DNA of 64,000 bases. Source: Burkholderia vietnamiensis LMG 10929. GTDB lineage: Bacteria; Pseudomonadota; Gammaproteobacteria; Burkholderiales; Burkholderiaceae. The stretch is taken from assembly GCF_000959445.1 (NCBI RefSeq), contig NZ_CP009630.1, positions 1,612,001 through 1,676,000 of the forward strand. The letters are read 5' to 3'. Numbering within the stretch: position 1 is the stretch's first letter; each line of letters begins with the position of its first letter. A model generated the notes under the pieces. It was given only the letters and a program-made list of their open reading frames with translations. It ran no database searches and was not told the DNA's origin. Position numbers and translations under genes: made by a program. Below, piece after piece: positions 1 to 8,539 of the stretch.

Positions 1-124
1 AGACGACCGCATCGGGCGATGCGGCCTGCGCGATACGCCACTGCGATACCAGCGGCGCGGCGATCGCGAGCCAGATCGCGAACACGCCGAGCCAGGCGGT
101 CAGATGACGATGTCGATGCAGCAT
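1..124 (-). CDS. DUF2946-like small membrane/secreted protein (N-terminal part only)
   Basis: The gene runs off the left edge, so only about 41 residues are visible. They begin MLHRHRHLTAWLGVFAIWLA, a basic N-terminus followed by one hydrophobic helix that could be a signal anchor. The His-rich start and the following APLVSQW look like DUF2946 proteins, which in proteobacteria are often next to copper or TonB-dependent transport genes; that link cannot be tested here. The ATG was chosen because it gives a sensible signal sequence, although no good ribosome-binding site precedes it. A TTG three codons upstream is an alternative. Confidence 0.5.
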   Translation of the reverse strand, partial: MLHRHRHLTAWLGVFAIWLAIAAPLVSQWRIAQAASPDAVV

Positions 125-136
125 GCGCGGCAATGC

Positions 137-176
137 GTAAACAGAATGTAAAAGCAGCCGCGATGTTACAGAATGT
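137..176. promoter_or_regulatory. Direct repeats upstream of the DUF2946-like gene
   Basis: ACAGAATGT occurs at 141-149 and again at 168-176, 27 bp apart. The first copy is embedded in GTAAACAGAATGTAAA (137-152), which resembles tandem GTAAA boxes bound by OmpR-type response regulators. It lies just upstream of the start at 124. This is likely a regulator site; the regulator is unknown. Confidence 0.35.
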
Positions 177-213
177 TTAGCGCGCTGGCCAGCCGAGCGC
201 GGCCGTAAACGAC

Positions 214-253
214 GCAGGGGCGCATGGTTGTATCGGCAACCATGCGCCCCTGC
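214..253 (-). terminator. Hairpin terminator after the cytochrome b561 gene
   Basis: A perfect 17-bp stem (214-230 with 237-253) and a 6-nt loop lie 28 bp beyond the stop of the minus-strand cytochrome gene. On that strand a short T-rich stretch follows. It separates the cytochrome gene from the DUF2946-like gene. Confidence 0.6.
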
Positions 254-280
254 AGCGTGCGCGCGTCGAACCTGCGCGGC

Positions 281-817
281 TTACGGCATCATGCGCCGCA
301 GCACGTCGTCACGCCGGACGAAATGATGATAAAGCGCAGCCAGTGCATGCAGGCCGATCACGAAGTAGAAGGCGTTGCCGATCAGCTCGTGCGCTTCCTT
401 GATCGTCGGCCGCAGCGCCTTGTCCGGGCCGAACAGCGTGAACGACACGCCGAGCCAGTCGAGCGACACCGGCTTGCCGCCCATGTTGACCATCATGATG
501 CCGAGCAGCGGCTGCGCGACGATGAACACGTACAGCGCCAGATGCGCGAGCGTCGACAGCCACTTCAGCAACGGCGCCTGCGCGATCGCGTCCGGCGCGC
601 GGCTCACCATGCGCCACACCACGCGCAGCACCGACAAGGCGAGCACGAACGTGCCTGCGGTCAAATGCACGTTCATCCAGAACGCGCGGCTGTCGCTGCC
701 TTTGGGGCCGCGAACCTCGATGGCCAGATAGGCGAGCGCAACCAGCAGGAAGACGGCCCAGTGAAAGAAGATAGCCGGCGTGCTGTAGCGCGACTGTTTC
801 GCGATTATGTTTTTCAT
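281..817 (-). CDS. Cytochrome b561-family protein
   Basis: Predicted 178-residue inner-membrane di-haem cytochrome b, the YceJ/CybB type that passes electrons between the quinone pool and periplasmic partners. Four membrane segments are visible. Candidate haem-ligand histidines sit in FFHW near the start, NVHLTAG, KEAHELIGN and GLHALAALYHH near the C-terminus, the pattern of the family. Length fits the usual 170-190 aa. The ATG at 817 (MKNIIAKQ) is preferred because an AGAG stretch lies 6 nt upstream; an in-frame ATG at 829 would add MRAT. The gene stands alone and ends at a strong hairpin. Confidence 0.85.
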   Translation of the reverse strand: MKNIIAKQSRYSTPAIFFHWAVFLLVALAYLAIEVRGPKGSDSRAFWMNVHLTAGTFVLALSVLRVVWRMVSRAPDAIAQAPLLKWLSTLAHLALYVFIVAQPLLGIMMVNMGGKPVSLDWLGVSFTLFGPDKALRPTIKEAHELIGNAFYFVIGLHALAALYHHFVRRDDVLRRMMP

Positions 818-960
818 CGTTGCTCTCATGTTGCTCGTGGAGTATGCGCGGCCGGCACGGGCCGCGGCTGCCCGGCGCGCGGCGGCTGTCGCGATTGTAG
901 CGTCGCGGGCAGCGGGTATTGCACGACTGGATCAAATATCCGACGAATCAGAGCGGCGCG

Positions 961-992
961 GCGGCATGGCGGCATGGCGGCATGGCGGCCAT
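961..992. repeat. Octanucleotide tandem repeat
   Basis: gcggcatg is repeated three times (961-984) and followed by a one-swap copy, gcggccat (985-992). It lies in the roughly 250-bp space between the divergent cytochrome b561 and Pr6Pr genes, about 70 bp upstream of the Pr6Pr start. Confidence 0.8.
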
Positions 993-1064
993 ATGGAAAG
1001 TCCGCATCGCGCGCGTGCACGGCTGTGGCACGATGAAGCTTTGGTGCGACGTTGCGCAGGCATC

Positions 1065-1703
1065 ATGAGCAAAGCGTTCTTCGTTGCGGCCTACCGGCTC
1101 GTCGCCGCGCTGCTCGCGGTGTCCACCACGCTGCACAGCGTCGCCGGCCGCTGGGGCCTGCCCAGTTTTCATCTCGGCAACTATCTCAGCTATTTCACAC
1201 AACTGAGCAGTCTGTACGCGGCGGCGATGCTGATCGCGGGGCTGTCGCGCATTCCACGCACCGGCTCCGCGCGCTACGAGTCGATGCGCGGCGCGGCGGT
1301 GCTGTACGTGCTGATCACCGCGATCGTCTACGAGCTGCTGCTCGCGCGGCTCGATGCGTTGCGTCACGTCACGCCACCCCTGAACAACTGGGTGCTGCAC
1401 CGGATCGTGCCGCTCGTCGTGCTGTGCGACTGGCTGTACGTGAGGCCGCGCTCGCCGATTCCGCGCCGCAGCACAGTCGCGTGGCTCGGCTTTCCGGTCG
1501 TCTATCTCGGCTATACGCTCGTGCGCGGCGCACTGGAAAACTGGTACCCGTATCCGTTCGTCGATCCGCGGCCGCACGGCTACCTGCCGGTCGCCGTTCA
1601 GTGTTCGCTGATCGCGCTCGGCGCCGCGGCGCTCGCGCTGGGGATTCGCTGGCTCGGCAATCGTCCGGCGCGGCTCGGCGCCGCGCAGCTCGAGGACGGG
1701 TGA
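1065..1703 (+). CDS. Pr6Pr family membrane protein
   Basis: The 212-residue product has about six hydrophobic segments. It carries the features I associate with the Pr6Pr family (FAR-17a/AIG1-like): FTQLSSLYAA in the second segment, NNWVLHRIVPL in the middle, and ENWYPYPFVDPRPHGY before the last helix. Its biochemical role is not established; related eukaryotic proteins hydrolyse fatty-acid esters of hydroxy fatty acids, and I would not transfer that activity. The ATG at 1065 gives a typical N-terminus, with only weak Shine-Dalgarno pairing upstream. It converges on the LysM/LytM gene. Confidence 0.8.
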   Translation: MSKAFFVAAYRLVAALLAVSTTLHSVAGRWGLPSFHLGNYLSYFTQLSSLYAAAMLIAGLSRIPRTGSARYESMRGAAVLYVLITAIVYELLLARLDALRHVTPPLNNWVLHRIVPLVVLCDWLYVRPRSPIPRRSTVAWLGFPVVYLGYTLVRGALENWYPYPFVDPRPHGYLPVAVQCSLIALGAAALALGIRWLGNRPARLGAAQLEDG

Positions 1704-1711
1704 AGGCGGGA

Positions 1712-1737
1712 ACGTGTGCGCCGCGCGGCGCACACGT
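1712..1737. terminator. Bidirectional hairpin between convergent genes
   Basis: An 11-bp GC-rich inverted repeat (1712-1722 with 1727-1737) lies 9 bp after the Pr6Pr stop and 16 bp before the LysM/LytM gene's end. There is no clear T-run, so termination may be weak. Confidence 0.5.
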
Positions 1738-1752
1738 CGTCATGCGATGGCG

Positions 1753-2487
1753 TCAGCCGCCGTTGCGCGCCAGGAAGTTCATCGGATCGGCGACCTTGCC
1801 GTTCTGGCGAACTTCGAACTCGAACGTCGCGCGTCCGCTCGGATCGGTGCCCATCTCGGCGATCGGCTGCCCCGTGCGCACCGCGTCGCCTTCGTTCACG
1901 AGCAGCTTGCCGTTGTGCCCGTACGCGGTGATCAGGCCGTTTTCATGCTTCAGGATCACGAGCGGCCCATATGCCTTGACGCCCGTCCCGGCATAAACCA
2001 CGCGCCCGTTCGCCGCGGCGCGCACCGAATGATCGGGCCCCGACGCGGCAATCACGATGCCGCGCGTCTTGCCGGCCGAGAACGGCGTCGCGACGATGCC
2101 GGTAGCCGGCCATGCCAGCGAGCCCGGCTGCGCGGAGGCGGACGGCGCCTGCGTGAGCGACGTCGCGGCCGGCGGCGGCGCGACGCGCAGCACCTGGCCG
2201 GGCGACAGCGCGTCGTTGGGCGACATGTGGTTCCAGCTCGCGACGTCCTGCACGCGCTGCCCGTAGGCAGCCGCGACGCTCGCGAGCGTGTCGCCCGGGT
2301 TGACGCGGTAATAGCCGGCGATCACGCCGGGCGTCGCGGCCGACATGGGCGTCGACGATCGCATCGGCTGCCAGCTGTCGGTCCACGGCGTCATCGTACA
2401 GCCCGACAGCGCCGCGGCCGCGACGACCAACGCCGCCTGCGGCAGCCAGCGCGTCAGCGCCTCGTGGATCGGAATCGTTTCTCTCAA
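1753..2487 (-). CDS. LysM/LytM (M23-like) outer-membrane lipoprotein, NlpD/EnvC-like
   Basis: A lipoprotein of 244 residues: hydrophobic N-terminus with lipobox LSGC (Cys 30), a LysM peptidoglycan-binding domain (YYRVNPGDTLASVA to LSPGQVLRV), then a C-terminal LytM/M23 fold. The zinc ligands look incomplete. GIVIAASG replaces the usual H-x3-D strand and FEFEVR replaces the catalytic HxH, leaving only the YGHNG histidine. That is the state of LytM factors that activate amidases rather than cut peptidoglycan themselves, so I infer a regulator of cell-wall hydrolysis at division. The TTG start is chosen because GGAGG (2491-2496) lies just before it; upstream in-frame residues are not signal-like. 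Confidence 0.8.
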   Translation of the reverse strand: MRETIPIHEALTRWLPQAALVVAAAALSGCTMTPWTDSWQPMRSSTPMSAATPGVIAGYYRVNPGDTLASVAAAYGQRVQDVASWNHMSPNDALSPGQVLRVAPPPAATSLTQAPSASAQPGSLAWPATGIVATPFSAGKTRGIVIAASGPDHSVRAAANGRVVYAGTGVKAYGPLVILKHENGLITAYGHNGKLLVNEGDAVRTGQPIAEMGTDPSGRATFEFEVRQNGKVADPMNFLARNGG

Positions 2488-2861
2488 GGGTCCTCCGGGG
2501 TTTGCGTCGTTGCGCCGCCCACCGCCCTCCGGCATGCGACGCACGATGTCCGGCCGCACGGCCGGACCAACCAGTATCCGACCGCTGGCGCGGCCGGCAG
2601 TTTCCACTGCGGAACGTCGGCGCGAATGGGCTCATCGGCCCCTTTTTCGCGTCGTCCCGCCCGGCAAAGATACCATTGGTCGCGCCCATGCCCGCGACCC
2701 GTAGCCGATCCCGCAACAATCTTGCGGCTGCCGCCGCCCGCTCGCGACCGGTGCAGCCCATGAAAACAGCCCGCCGTTCCGGGATGCGGAACGGCGGGCT
2801 GTTCGTACTGCCTGAGATCGGTCAACGCGGGCCGCGGTAGCGGCCCGCCGACCGTCGGCGA
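2488..2861. other. Intergenic region, no gene seen
   Basis: The 374 bp between two minus-strand genes holds the terminator at 2763-2803 and the leader of the LysM/LytM gene. Open frames here are arginine/proline-rich shadows with no ribosome-binding sites. Confidence 0.6.
2763..2803 (-). terminator. Rho-independent terminator of the DUF4148 gene
   Basis: A perfect 16-bp stem (2765-2780 with 2788-2803), 7-nt loop and a TTTT run on the minus strand. It lies about 60 bp after the DUF4148 stop. Confidence 0.85.
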
Positions 2862-3203
2862 TCAACGACCCTTGTAGATCGGTGCGCCGTCCGACACGCG
2901 CTTCACTTGCCAGCCGGTCTTGGCTACCGGTGCACCCGACTCTTGCTGGCCGGCCGGTTGCGCGCCGTAGCCGCTGGTATCGGCAGCGGCGACGTTCTGT
3001 TGCGGGTTCACACGCGCTTCAGCTGCCTGGATGCCGACCGGGTAGTCGGTCCGGTCGCTGCCCAGCTTGTAGCCGGCCTGTTGCAGTTGGACCAGCTCGG
3101 CCTTCACTTGCGCACGGGTGACCGGCGCATTCTGTTGGGCGAACGACACGGCGGGGACGGCGAGAACGGCAGCTGCAGCGAACGTTGCGATCAGCGATTT
3201 CAT
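2862..3203 (-). CDS. DUF4148 domain-containing secreted protein
   Basis: A 113-residue protein beginning MKSLIATFAAAAVLAVPAVSFA, a clear cleavable signal peptide. It continues with the DUF4148 pattern: VTRAQVKAELVQLQQAGYK, then DYPVGIQAAEARV. DUF4148 proteins are small periplasmic proteins, very numerous in Burkholderia, without known function. The start is fixed by GGAGGT 5 nt upstream. The gene is monocistronic, with a strong terminator behind it. Upstream on the minus strand lies GGTTTTCCCTA (3283-3293), the same core as in the DUF3563 promoter at 47.2 kb. Confidence 0.85.
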   Translation of the reverse strand: MKSLIATFAAAAVLAVPAVSFAQQNAPVTRAQVKAELVQLQQAGYKLGSDRTDYPVGIQAAEARVNPQQNVAAADTSGYGAQPAGQQESGAPVAKTGWQVKRVSDGAPIYKGR

Positions 3204-3402
3204 GATTACCTCCGGAATTTTTTTGCTCCGCCGCACACACCATGTCTGCAGCGATGGAACCAAGTTTAGTCCGGCGAGCACCTAGGGAAAACCATGAAAG
3301 AACGAAAACACTGTTTCCGTGACGCCAACAATTCCGGGATCTGGAACCAAAAACCCTACTCAAAGAATAGAATTTCGCAACAATCGCGGCTCGCCGCCTC
3401 CC

Positions 3403-4815
3403 TCAGGACCAGTTCGCGTGGAAGCTGCCGGGGCGGTCGGTCCGCTCGAACGTATGCGCGCCGAAGAAGTCTCGCTGCGCCTGCACGAGGTTCGCCGGCA
3501 GCCGTTCGGAACGATAGCTGTCGAAGTACGCGACCGCCGACGCGAACGCCGGCACCGGCACCCCGGCCTTCACCGCGGCCACCACGACGTCGCGCAGCGC
3601 GGTCTGGTAGTTGGCGGCGATGTCCTTGAAGTACGGGTCGAGCAACAGGTTCGCGAGCGCCGGATCCTTCGCGTAGGCGTCCGTGATCTTCTGCAGGAAG
3701 CGCGCGCGGATGATGCAGCCCGCGCGGAAGATCTTCGCGATCGTGCCGAGATCGAGATTCCAGCCGTACTCCTCGGATGCGGTGCGCAGCTGCGCGAAGC
3801 CCTGCGCATACGAGATCACCTTGCTCAGGTACAGCGCGCGGCGCACGGCTTCGACGAACGCGGCCCGATCGCCGTCGAACGGCGCGGCAGCCGGCCCCGA
3901 CAGGATCTTGCTGGCCGCGACGCGCTCGGTCTTCAGCGACGACAGCACGCGCGCGAACACCGACTCGGTGATCAGCGGCAGCGGCACGCCGAGATCCAGC
4001 GCGTTCTGGCTCGTCCACTTGCCGGTGCCCTTCTGCGCGGCGCGATCGAGGATCACGTCGACGAGCTGCTTGCCGGTTTCGTCGTCCTTCTTGCCGAAGA
4101 TCTTCGACGTGATCTCGATCAGGTAGCTGTCGAGCTCGCCCTGGTTCCACTCGGTGTACACCGCGCCGAGCTCGTCGTTCGTCAGGCCCGCGACGTCCTT
4201 CAGCACCGCGTAGCTCTCGGCGATCAGCTGCATGTCGCCGTATTCGATCCCGTTGTGAACCATCTTCACGTAGTGGCCCGCACCGTCCGGCCCCATGTAC
4301 GCGACGCACGGCTCGCCGTCCGACGGCGCCTTCGCGGCGATCTGCTTGAGGATCGGCTCGACCAGGTCGTACGCGTCGCGCTGGCCGCCCGGCATGATCG
4401 ACGGGCCGCGCAGCGCGCCCTCCTCGCCGCCCGACACGCCGGTGCCGATGAAGTGCAGGCCCGATTGCGCGAGTTCCTGGTTGCGGCGGATCGTGTCGGT
4501 GAAGTGGGTGTTGCCGCCGTCGATCAGCACGTCGCCCTTCTCGAGCAGCGGCTTGAGCGACGCGATGGTCGCATCGGTCGCTTCGCCGGCCTTCACCATC
4601 ATCAGGATCCGGCGCGGCGTTTCGAGCGACGCGACGAATTCCTCGAGCGTATAGGTCGGGACCAGATTGCGACCCGGGAATTCGGCGATCAGTTCGTCGG
4701 TTTTCTCGCGGCTGCGGTTGTACACCGACACCGCGTAACCGCGGCTCTCGATATTGAGTGCGAGATTGCGCCCCATCACCGCGAGCCCGATCACACCGAT
4801 TGCTTGTTTGCCCAT
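3403..4815 (-). CDS. gnd: 6-phosphogluconate dehydrogenase, decarboxylating
   Basis: Catalyses NADP-dependent oxidation and decarboxylation of 6-phosphogluconate to ribulose 5-phosphate, in the oxidative pentose phosphate pathway (cytosol). At 470 residues it matches the family length. The N-terminal Rossmann motif [16 protein letters not shown] is followed by YNRS, which binds the NADP phosphate. The substrate and catalytic region includes [19 protein letters not shown] and [13 protein letters not shown] with the catalytic Lys. The C-terminal tail [12 protein letters not shown] is complete. GGAGA lies 8 nt upstream of the ATG. Confidence 0.97.
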   Translation of the reverse strand: MGKQAIGVIGLAVMGRNLALNIESRGYAVSVYNRSREKTDELIAEFPGRNLVPTYTLEEFVASLETPRRILMMVKAGEATDATIASLKPLLEKGDVLIDGGNTHFTDTIRRNQELAQSGLHFIGTGVSGGEEGALRGPSIMPGGQRDAYDLVEPILKQIAAKAPSDGEPCVAYMGPDGAGHYVKMVHNGIEYGDMQLIAESYAVLKDVAGLTNDELGAVYTEWNQGELDSYLIEITSKIFGKKDDETGKQLVDVILDRAAQKGTGKWTSQNALDLGVPLPLITESVFARVLSSLKTERVAASKILSGPAAAPFDGDRAAFVEAVRRALYLSKVISYAQGFAQLRTASEEYGWNLDLGTIAKIFRAGCIIRARFLQKITDAYAKDPALANLLLDPYFKDIAANYQTALRDVVVAAVKAGVPVPAFASAVAYFDSYRSERLPANLVQAQRDFFGAHTFERTDRPGSFHANWS

Positions 4816-4912
4816 TAGTCAATTCTCCGGAAAAAACGGTGCGCGGCCCGAATCGGGCCGCGCGCACAGGCGAAAGGATAGTGGAAACCCGGTCGCGATG
4901 CGCGACGACGTG

Positions 4913-5554
4913 TCATTGCTCCGCGTGCGGCAAGCGCCGGAACACGACGCTCAGATTGTTCGCCGGCATTTCGACGACCTCGACGCAGTCGAGCCCGCAA
5001 TCGAGCCCGAGTGCGACGACGGCCTCCAGATCGCGCACGCCCCACGACGCGTCGCGCTCGCGCAGTTGCCGGTCGAACGCTTCGTTGGACGGCGCGGTGT
5101 GACGGCCTTCGCGCCGATACGGACCGTACAGGAACAGCACGCCGCCCGTGCGCAGCGCGCGCGCCGCGCTGGCGAACAGCGCGGCGGTGCACGCCCACGG
5201 CGAGATATGGATCATGTTGATGCAGACGACGGCGTCGAGCGCATCGGCCGGCCACGACGCGTCGCGCACGTCGAACGCGAGCGGCTCGGCGAGGTTCGCG
5301 ACGCCCGCATGCGCGGCCCACGCGGCGATCGAGCGGCGCGCCCGTGGATCGGGATCGCTCGGCTGCCAGCGCAGCCCCGGCATCGCCTGCGCGAAATGCA
5401 CCGCATGCTGGCCCGTGCCGCTCGCGATCTCCAGCACGCTGCCTTGCGCCGGCAGCACGCGGCGCAGCACGTCGAGAATCGGTCCGCGGTTGCGCTCGGC
5501 GGCCGGCGCCGACAACCGTTCGGCCGGATCGGGCGATGCCGTCGGCCCGCTCAC
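4913..5554 (-). CDS. DUF938 family SAM-dependent methyltransferase-like protein
   Basis: 213 residues with a class I methyltransferase fold: APAAERNRGPILDVL typical of DUF938, SAM-binding motif EIASGTGQHAVHFA, acidic loop PSDPDPRARRSI, and strand 4 VVCINMIHISPW. The C-terminal GLDCVEVVEMPANNLSVVF is also family-like. The substrate is unknown. A GTG at 5554 overlaps the sirtuin stop by 4 bp (GTGA), which argues for this start and for translational coupling. The pairing suggests the two proteins act in one pathway, but this is inference from context. Confidence 0.85.
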   Translation of the reverse strand: MSGPTASPDPAERLSAPAAERNRGPILDVLRRVLPAQGSVLEIASGTGQHAVHFAQAMPGLRWQPSDPDPRARRSIAAWAAHAGVANLAEPLAFDVRDASWPADALDAVVCINMIHISPWACTAALFASAARALRTGGVLFLYGPYRREGRHTAPSNEAFDRQLRERDASWGVRDLEAVVALGLDCGLDCVEVVEMPANNLSVVFRRLPHAEQ

Positions 5555-6471
5555 GCTGCACGCTCCGGCACGCCGGCCGCAATGCCGAGCCGCGTATTCA
5601 ACGCGTCGAGCGCGGGCGCGCAATGCGCCTCGACTTTCAGCGTCAGCATCGGATCGGCACGCGTGTGGCCGAGATTCAGCGCGGCTACCGGCTTGTGCTG
5701 CGCGTGCGCCCACACGCAGAAGCGATAGCCCGAGTACACCATCAGCGACGAGCCGACCACGAGCAGCGCATCGGCCGCATCGAGCGCCTGCGACGCCAGT
5801 GCGACGCGCTCGCGGGGCACGTTTTCGCCGAAGAACACCACCGCGGGCTTCAGCAGCCCGCCGCACGCTGGGCACGCCGGCGCGCGGAACGTATCGAGCG
5901 CGGTCCATTCGAGATGCGCGTCGCCGTCGGCGGCCGGCTCCGCCTGTGCGCCGAGCAGTTCGGGGTTGTCCGTTTCGAGGATGGTCTGGATCGTCGCGCG
6001 CGCATGATCGGCGCCGCAATCGAGACACGTCACGCCGTTGATGCCGCCATGCAGTTCGATCACGTCGGCGCTGCCCGCGCGCTGGTGCAGGCCGTCGACG
6101 TTCTGCGTGACGAGGCGCTCGATCCGGCCGGCTGCGCCGAGCCGCGCGAGCGCGCGATGCGACGCGTTCGGCTGCGCGCGGCCGACCACCGGCCAGCCGA
6201 TCATGCTGCGCGCCCAGTAGCGCCGGCGCGCGGCGTCGGAGCCGAGAAAGTCCTGCAGCTGGATCGGCGGCGAGCGCATCCATTTGCCGTCGCGGTCGCG
6301 ATAGCCGGGAATGCCGGAATCGGTGCTGATGCCCGCGCCGGTCAGCACGAGCAGCCGCGGATGGCGCTCGACGAAGGTATGCAGCGCATCGAGCGCGGCC
6401 GGGTCGATGCCGGCGGACGGCGGGTCGTACAGGTCGTGCAGGTCGGGATCGTGCAGGCGGGTGTCGTTCAT
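5551..6471 (-). CDS. NAD-dependent protein deacylase, sirtuin class II (SIRT4-like)
   Basis: A 306-residue cytosolic sirtuin that removes acyl groups from lysine using NAD. Motifs: NAD-binding [15 protein letters not shown] (residues 45-59), [12 protein letters not shown] (122-133), catalytic His 141 in ELHGG, and the zinc site CLDC (149, 152) plus CPAC (200, 203). The longer class II pattern, with GENVPRE after the zinc module, resembles SIRT4-type enzymes. These can act as lipoamidase or ADP-ribosyltransferase as well as deacylase, so the acyl specificity is open. First gene of a two-gene unit with the DUF938 methyltransferase. A structured RNA with an intrinsic terminator ends 145 nt upstream, hinting at attenuation. 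Start ATG has a poor ribosome-binding site. Confidence 0.93.
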   Translation of the reverse strand: MNDTRLHDPDLHDLYDPPSAGIDPAALDALHTFVERHPRLLVLTGAGISTDSGIPGYRDRDGKWMRSPPIQLQDFLGSDAARRRYWARSMIGWPVVGRAQPNASHRALARLGAAGRIERLVTQNVDGLHQRAGSADVIELHGGINGVTCLDCGADHARATIQTILETDNPELLGAQAEPAADGDAHLEWTALDTFRAPACPACGGLLKPAVVFFGENVPRERVALASQALDAADALLVVGSSLMVYSGYRFCVWAHAQHKPVAALNLGHTRADPMLTLKVEAHCAPALDALNTRLGIAAGVPERAA

Positions 6472-6615
6472 GTCGGCGGGCGGGATCGAGCGTGATCGAA
6501 CGTGATGGGGCGCGCCGGAACGTCGTGCGCCCCGCAGCGGCGCTCCAGCACGCCAGCACATGATACAGAACGCTGCGCGATCCGGCCGGAGGCCGGCACA
6601 CGACCGCGATGGCGC

Positions 6616-6739
6616 AAAAAAAGACGCCCATCGGCCACATGGCGATGGGCGCTCCAACAATTGATCCATCGGGGTAGTGGATCAACTGACAGCACAAACT
6701 CGTCGGATCCGCCGCTGCTCGGCCGGCGAACCCTACCCC
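6616..6739 (-). ncRNA. Candidate pseudoknotted leader/sRNA with intrinsic terminator upstream of the sirtuin
   Basis: Read on the minus strand: GGGGTAG (6739-6733), a 47-nt linker, then a hairpin with a perfect 8-bp stem (6685-6678 with 6668-6661). Its 9-nt loop contains CTACCCC (6677-6671), exactly complementary to the upstream GGGGTAG, so a 7-bp pseudoknot can form. A terminator follows: 9-bp stem (6651-6643 with 6633-6625) and seven T's (6622-6616). CGATGG at 6671-6666 can instead pair with CCATCG of the terminator's 5' arm (6648-6643), a possible antiterminator. It resembles no riboswitch class I recognise. It could be a sensory leader of the sirtuin operon or a free-standing sRNA. The 5' end is not defined. 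Confidence 0.4.
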
Positions 6740-7579
6740 TGAACTGCACCTGCGATTTCCCGGTATGGCGTGGCGGCCTGCGCGTCCACACTTCGCGGTT
6801 TTTGGCGATTCGCCGCGCCGCAGCGAGCGCGTGGCGTCCGGCTCGCGCCTGCTGCGCGCGGCGGGCGGCACGACGACGCTTCGCTGCCGTCGGTCGTCCC
6901 GCAGCATGCCGCCGCGGGTCATGCCGGCCGGCAGCGGTCGATCCCGTGCGTCACGCCTGCACACTGGCTGTCGGCGTGCGTCCGGACGGAACGGACGGGC
7001 GCGCGCCTACGTCGCCACCAGCGGCGGCGACGCGCGTGCACGATCACGGACAGGACTGCGATTCATGTTTGCAACACGACAGGTTGCGCTTCGATCTGTT
7101 CTCATTGTCTTGTCCCCGTGTTCGATGCGTCCGACCCGCTGAAGCGAAGGCCGCGCGCCACGGCGGCGGCGCGCGCACTTTTGGCGTGCACAAGACATGC
7201 AAGGAGCGCACCATGCTGCACGGCGCAAGGCTGCACGGGCCCCGATATCGCGGCGATGCAACGCGCGCAGCGACGCCAATGCGTGAATGATTCGAAAATG
7301 AAACAGCGAGGCCGTCCGCGCGAGCGGCGGACGGTGACCGCACTGTCGTGGGCGATCGCTCGCGTTGGCGGGCGCGATTCACCGGTGCCGACGCGATACC
7401 GACGATCCGCTTACAATCCTGCGATCGTCGCCGCGGCAGCACGAATCGCGCGGCGCGCTCCGCAGCCGGCCCGACGCACGATGCACGATGCGTGCTCAAC
7501 GCGATGCCCGTCGGTACATCGCCAACCCCGGACACGGCCGCACGCGTGTCCGCTTCGTCCACTCATTCGAGGAATGACC
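6740..7579. other. Long intergenic region, no convincing gene
   Basis: About 840 bp between divergent units. Open frames on both strands are Arg/Pro/Ala-rich, lack good start sites and look like non-coding high-GC sequence. A possible -10 box TACAAT at 7412-7417 could serve the downstream oxidoreductase. The 5' end of the minus-strand leader RNA must begin somewhere here. Confidence 0.6.
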
Positions 7580-8539
7580 ATGCCGCCGACCGCTACCGAC
7601 CGCACCGGCGCCGCGAGCCGGGTCTTCTCGGACGAGCGGCTGTCGATCGGCCTGACGCTGCCGCTGCTGCGCGCCGGCGACAGCGTCGCGGATTTCAACG
7701 AACAACTCGAACTCGCCGCCCTGGCCGACGCGCTCGGCTTTCGCGCGCTGTGGGTGCGCGACGTGCCGCTGAACAGTGCCGACTATCCCGACCCGGTCGG
7801 ACATCTCGACCCGTGGGTGCTGCTCGGCGCGCTCGCGTCGCGCACGCGCCGGATCGTCCTTGCGAGCGGTGCGATCGTGCTGCCGCTGCGGCATCCTCTG
7901 CACATCGCGAAGGGCGCGCTGTCGGTGGCCGCGCTGTCCGGCGGGCGCTTCGTCCTCGGCCTCGGCTCCGGCGACCGGCCGTCCGAATATGCGGCGTTCG
8001 GCGTCGACGCGCAAACGCGGCGCGACCGCTATCGCCGCCATTGGGAAGTCGTCGCGGCGGGGCTCGACGTTCCGTCGCGCGTGCTGCCCGACGAGACGCC
8101 GCCCGGCGCGCCGGCGTTCGCGCTGCTGCCGCACGGCGACGCCGCGGTGCCGATGCTCGCGGTCGGCTCGGGAGGACAAAGCGTGGACTGGATCGCGCGC
8201 AACGCGATCGGCTGGATGACGTATCACCGCGATCCGGAGACGCAGCATGCGCGTCATTCGATGTGGCGAGCGGCCGTCGAGCGGCTGGCACAACCGGCGT
8301 TTCGCGCGTTCGGCGTGGCGATGCGGCTCGATCTCGATGCGAACCGCGCTGCGCCCGCCACCGCCCTGCCGCTCGGTTACGCAACCGGACGCGCGGCGCT
8401 GATCGAGGTCCTGCAACGCATGCGCGCAGCCGGCACGCATCACGTGACGCTGAACCTCGGCTCGGCGCGGCCGCTGCGCGAAGTCGTCGAGGAAATCGCG
8501 GAACACGTGCTGCCGGTTTTTCACGACGGTCGCGAATGA
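7580..8539 (+). CDS. Luciferase-like (LLM class) flavin-dependent oxidoreductase, BA3436 type
   Basis: A 319-residue TIM-barrel monooxygenase-like protein expected to use reduced flavin. The N-terminal LSIGLTLPLLRAGD, GFRALWVRDVPL and YPDPVGHLDPWVLLGALA match the luciferase-type family I know as TIGR03571. SGGRFVLGLGSGDRPSEYAAFG is the flavin-phosphate region, and a C-terminal GTHHVTLNLG strand closes the barrel. The substrate is unknown. GAGGA (7569-7573) sits 6-7 nt before the ATG at 7580, which is therefore preferred over the ATG at 7574 that abuts it. Single gene, followed by 260 bp without genes. Confidence 0.85.
   Translation: MPPTATDRTGAASRVFSDERLSIGLTLPLLRAGDSVADFNEQLELAALADALGFRALWVRDVPLNSADYPDPVGHLDPWVLLGALASRTRRIVLASGAIVLPLRHPLHIAKGALSVAALSGGRFVLGLGSGDRPSEYAAFGVDAQTRRDRYRRHWEVVAAGLDVPSRVLPDETPPGAPAFALLPHGDAAVPMLAVGSGGQSVDWIARNAIGWMTYHRDPETQHARHSMWRAAVERLAQPAFRAFGVAMRLDLDANRAAPATALPLGYATGRAALIEVLQRMRAAGTHHVTLNLGSARPLREVVEEIAEHVLPVFHDGRE

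Noticed and set aside
4913..6964. 683-codon open frame on the minus strand
   Set aside because: Only its last third is the DUF938 gene; the rest is an out-of-frame reading of the sirtuin and its leader.
6616..7579. RNase P RNA, 6S RNA, tmRNA or SRP RNA in the long intergenic region
   Set aside because: None of the conserved signatures of these RNAs that I know could be found on either strand.
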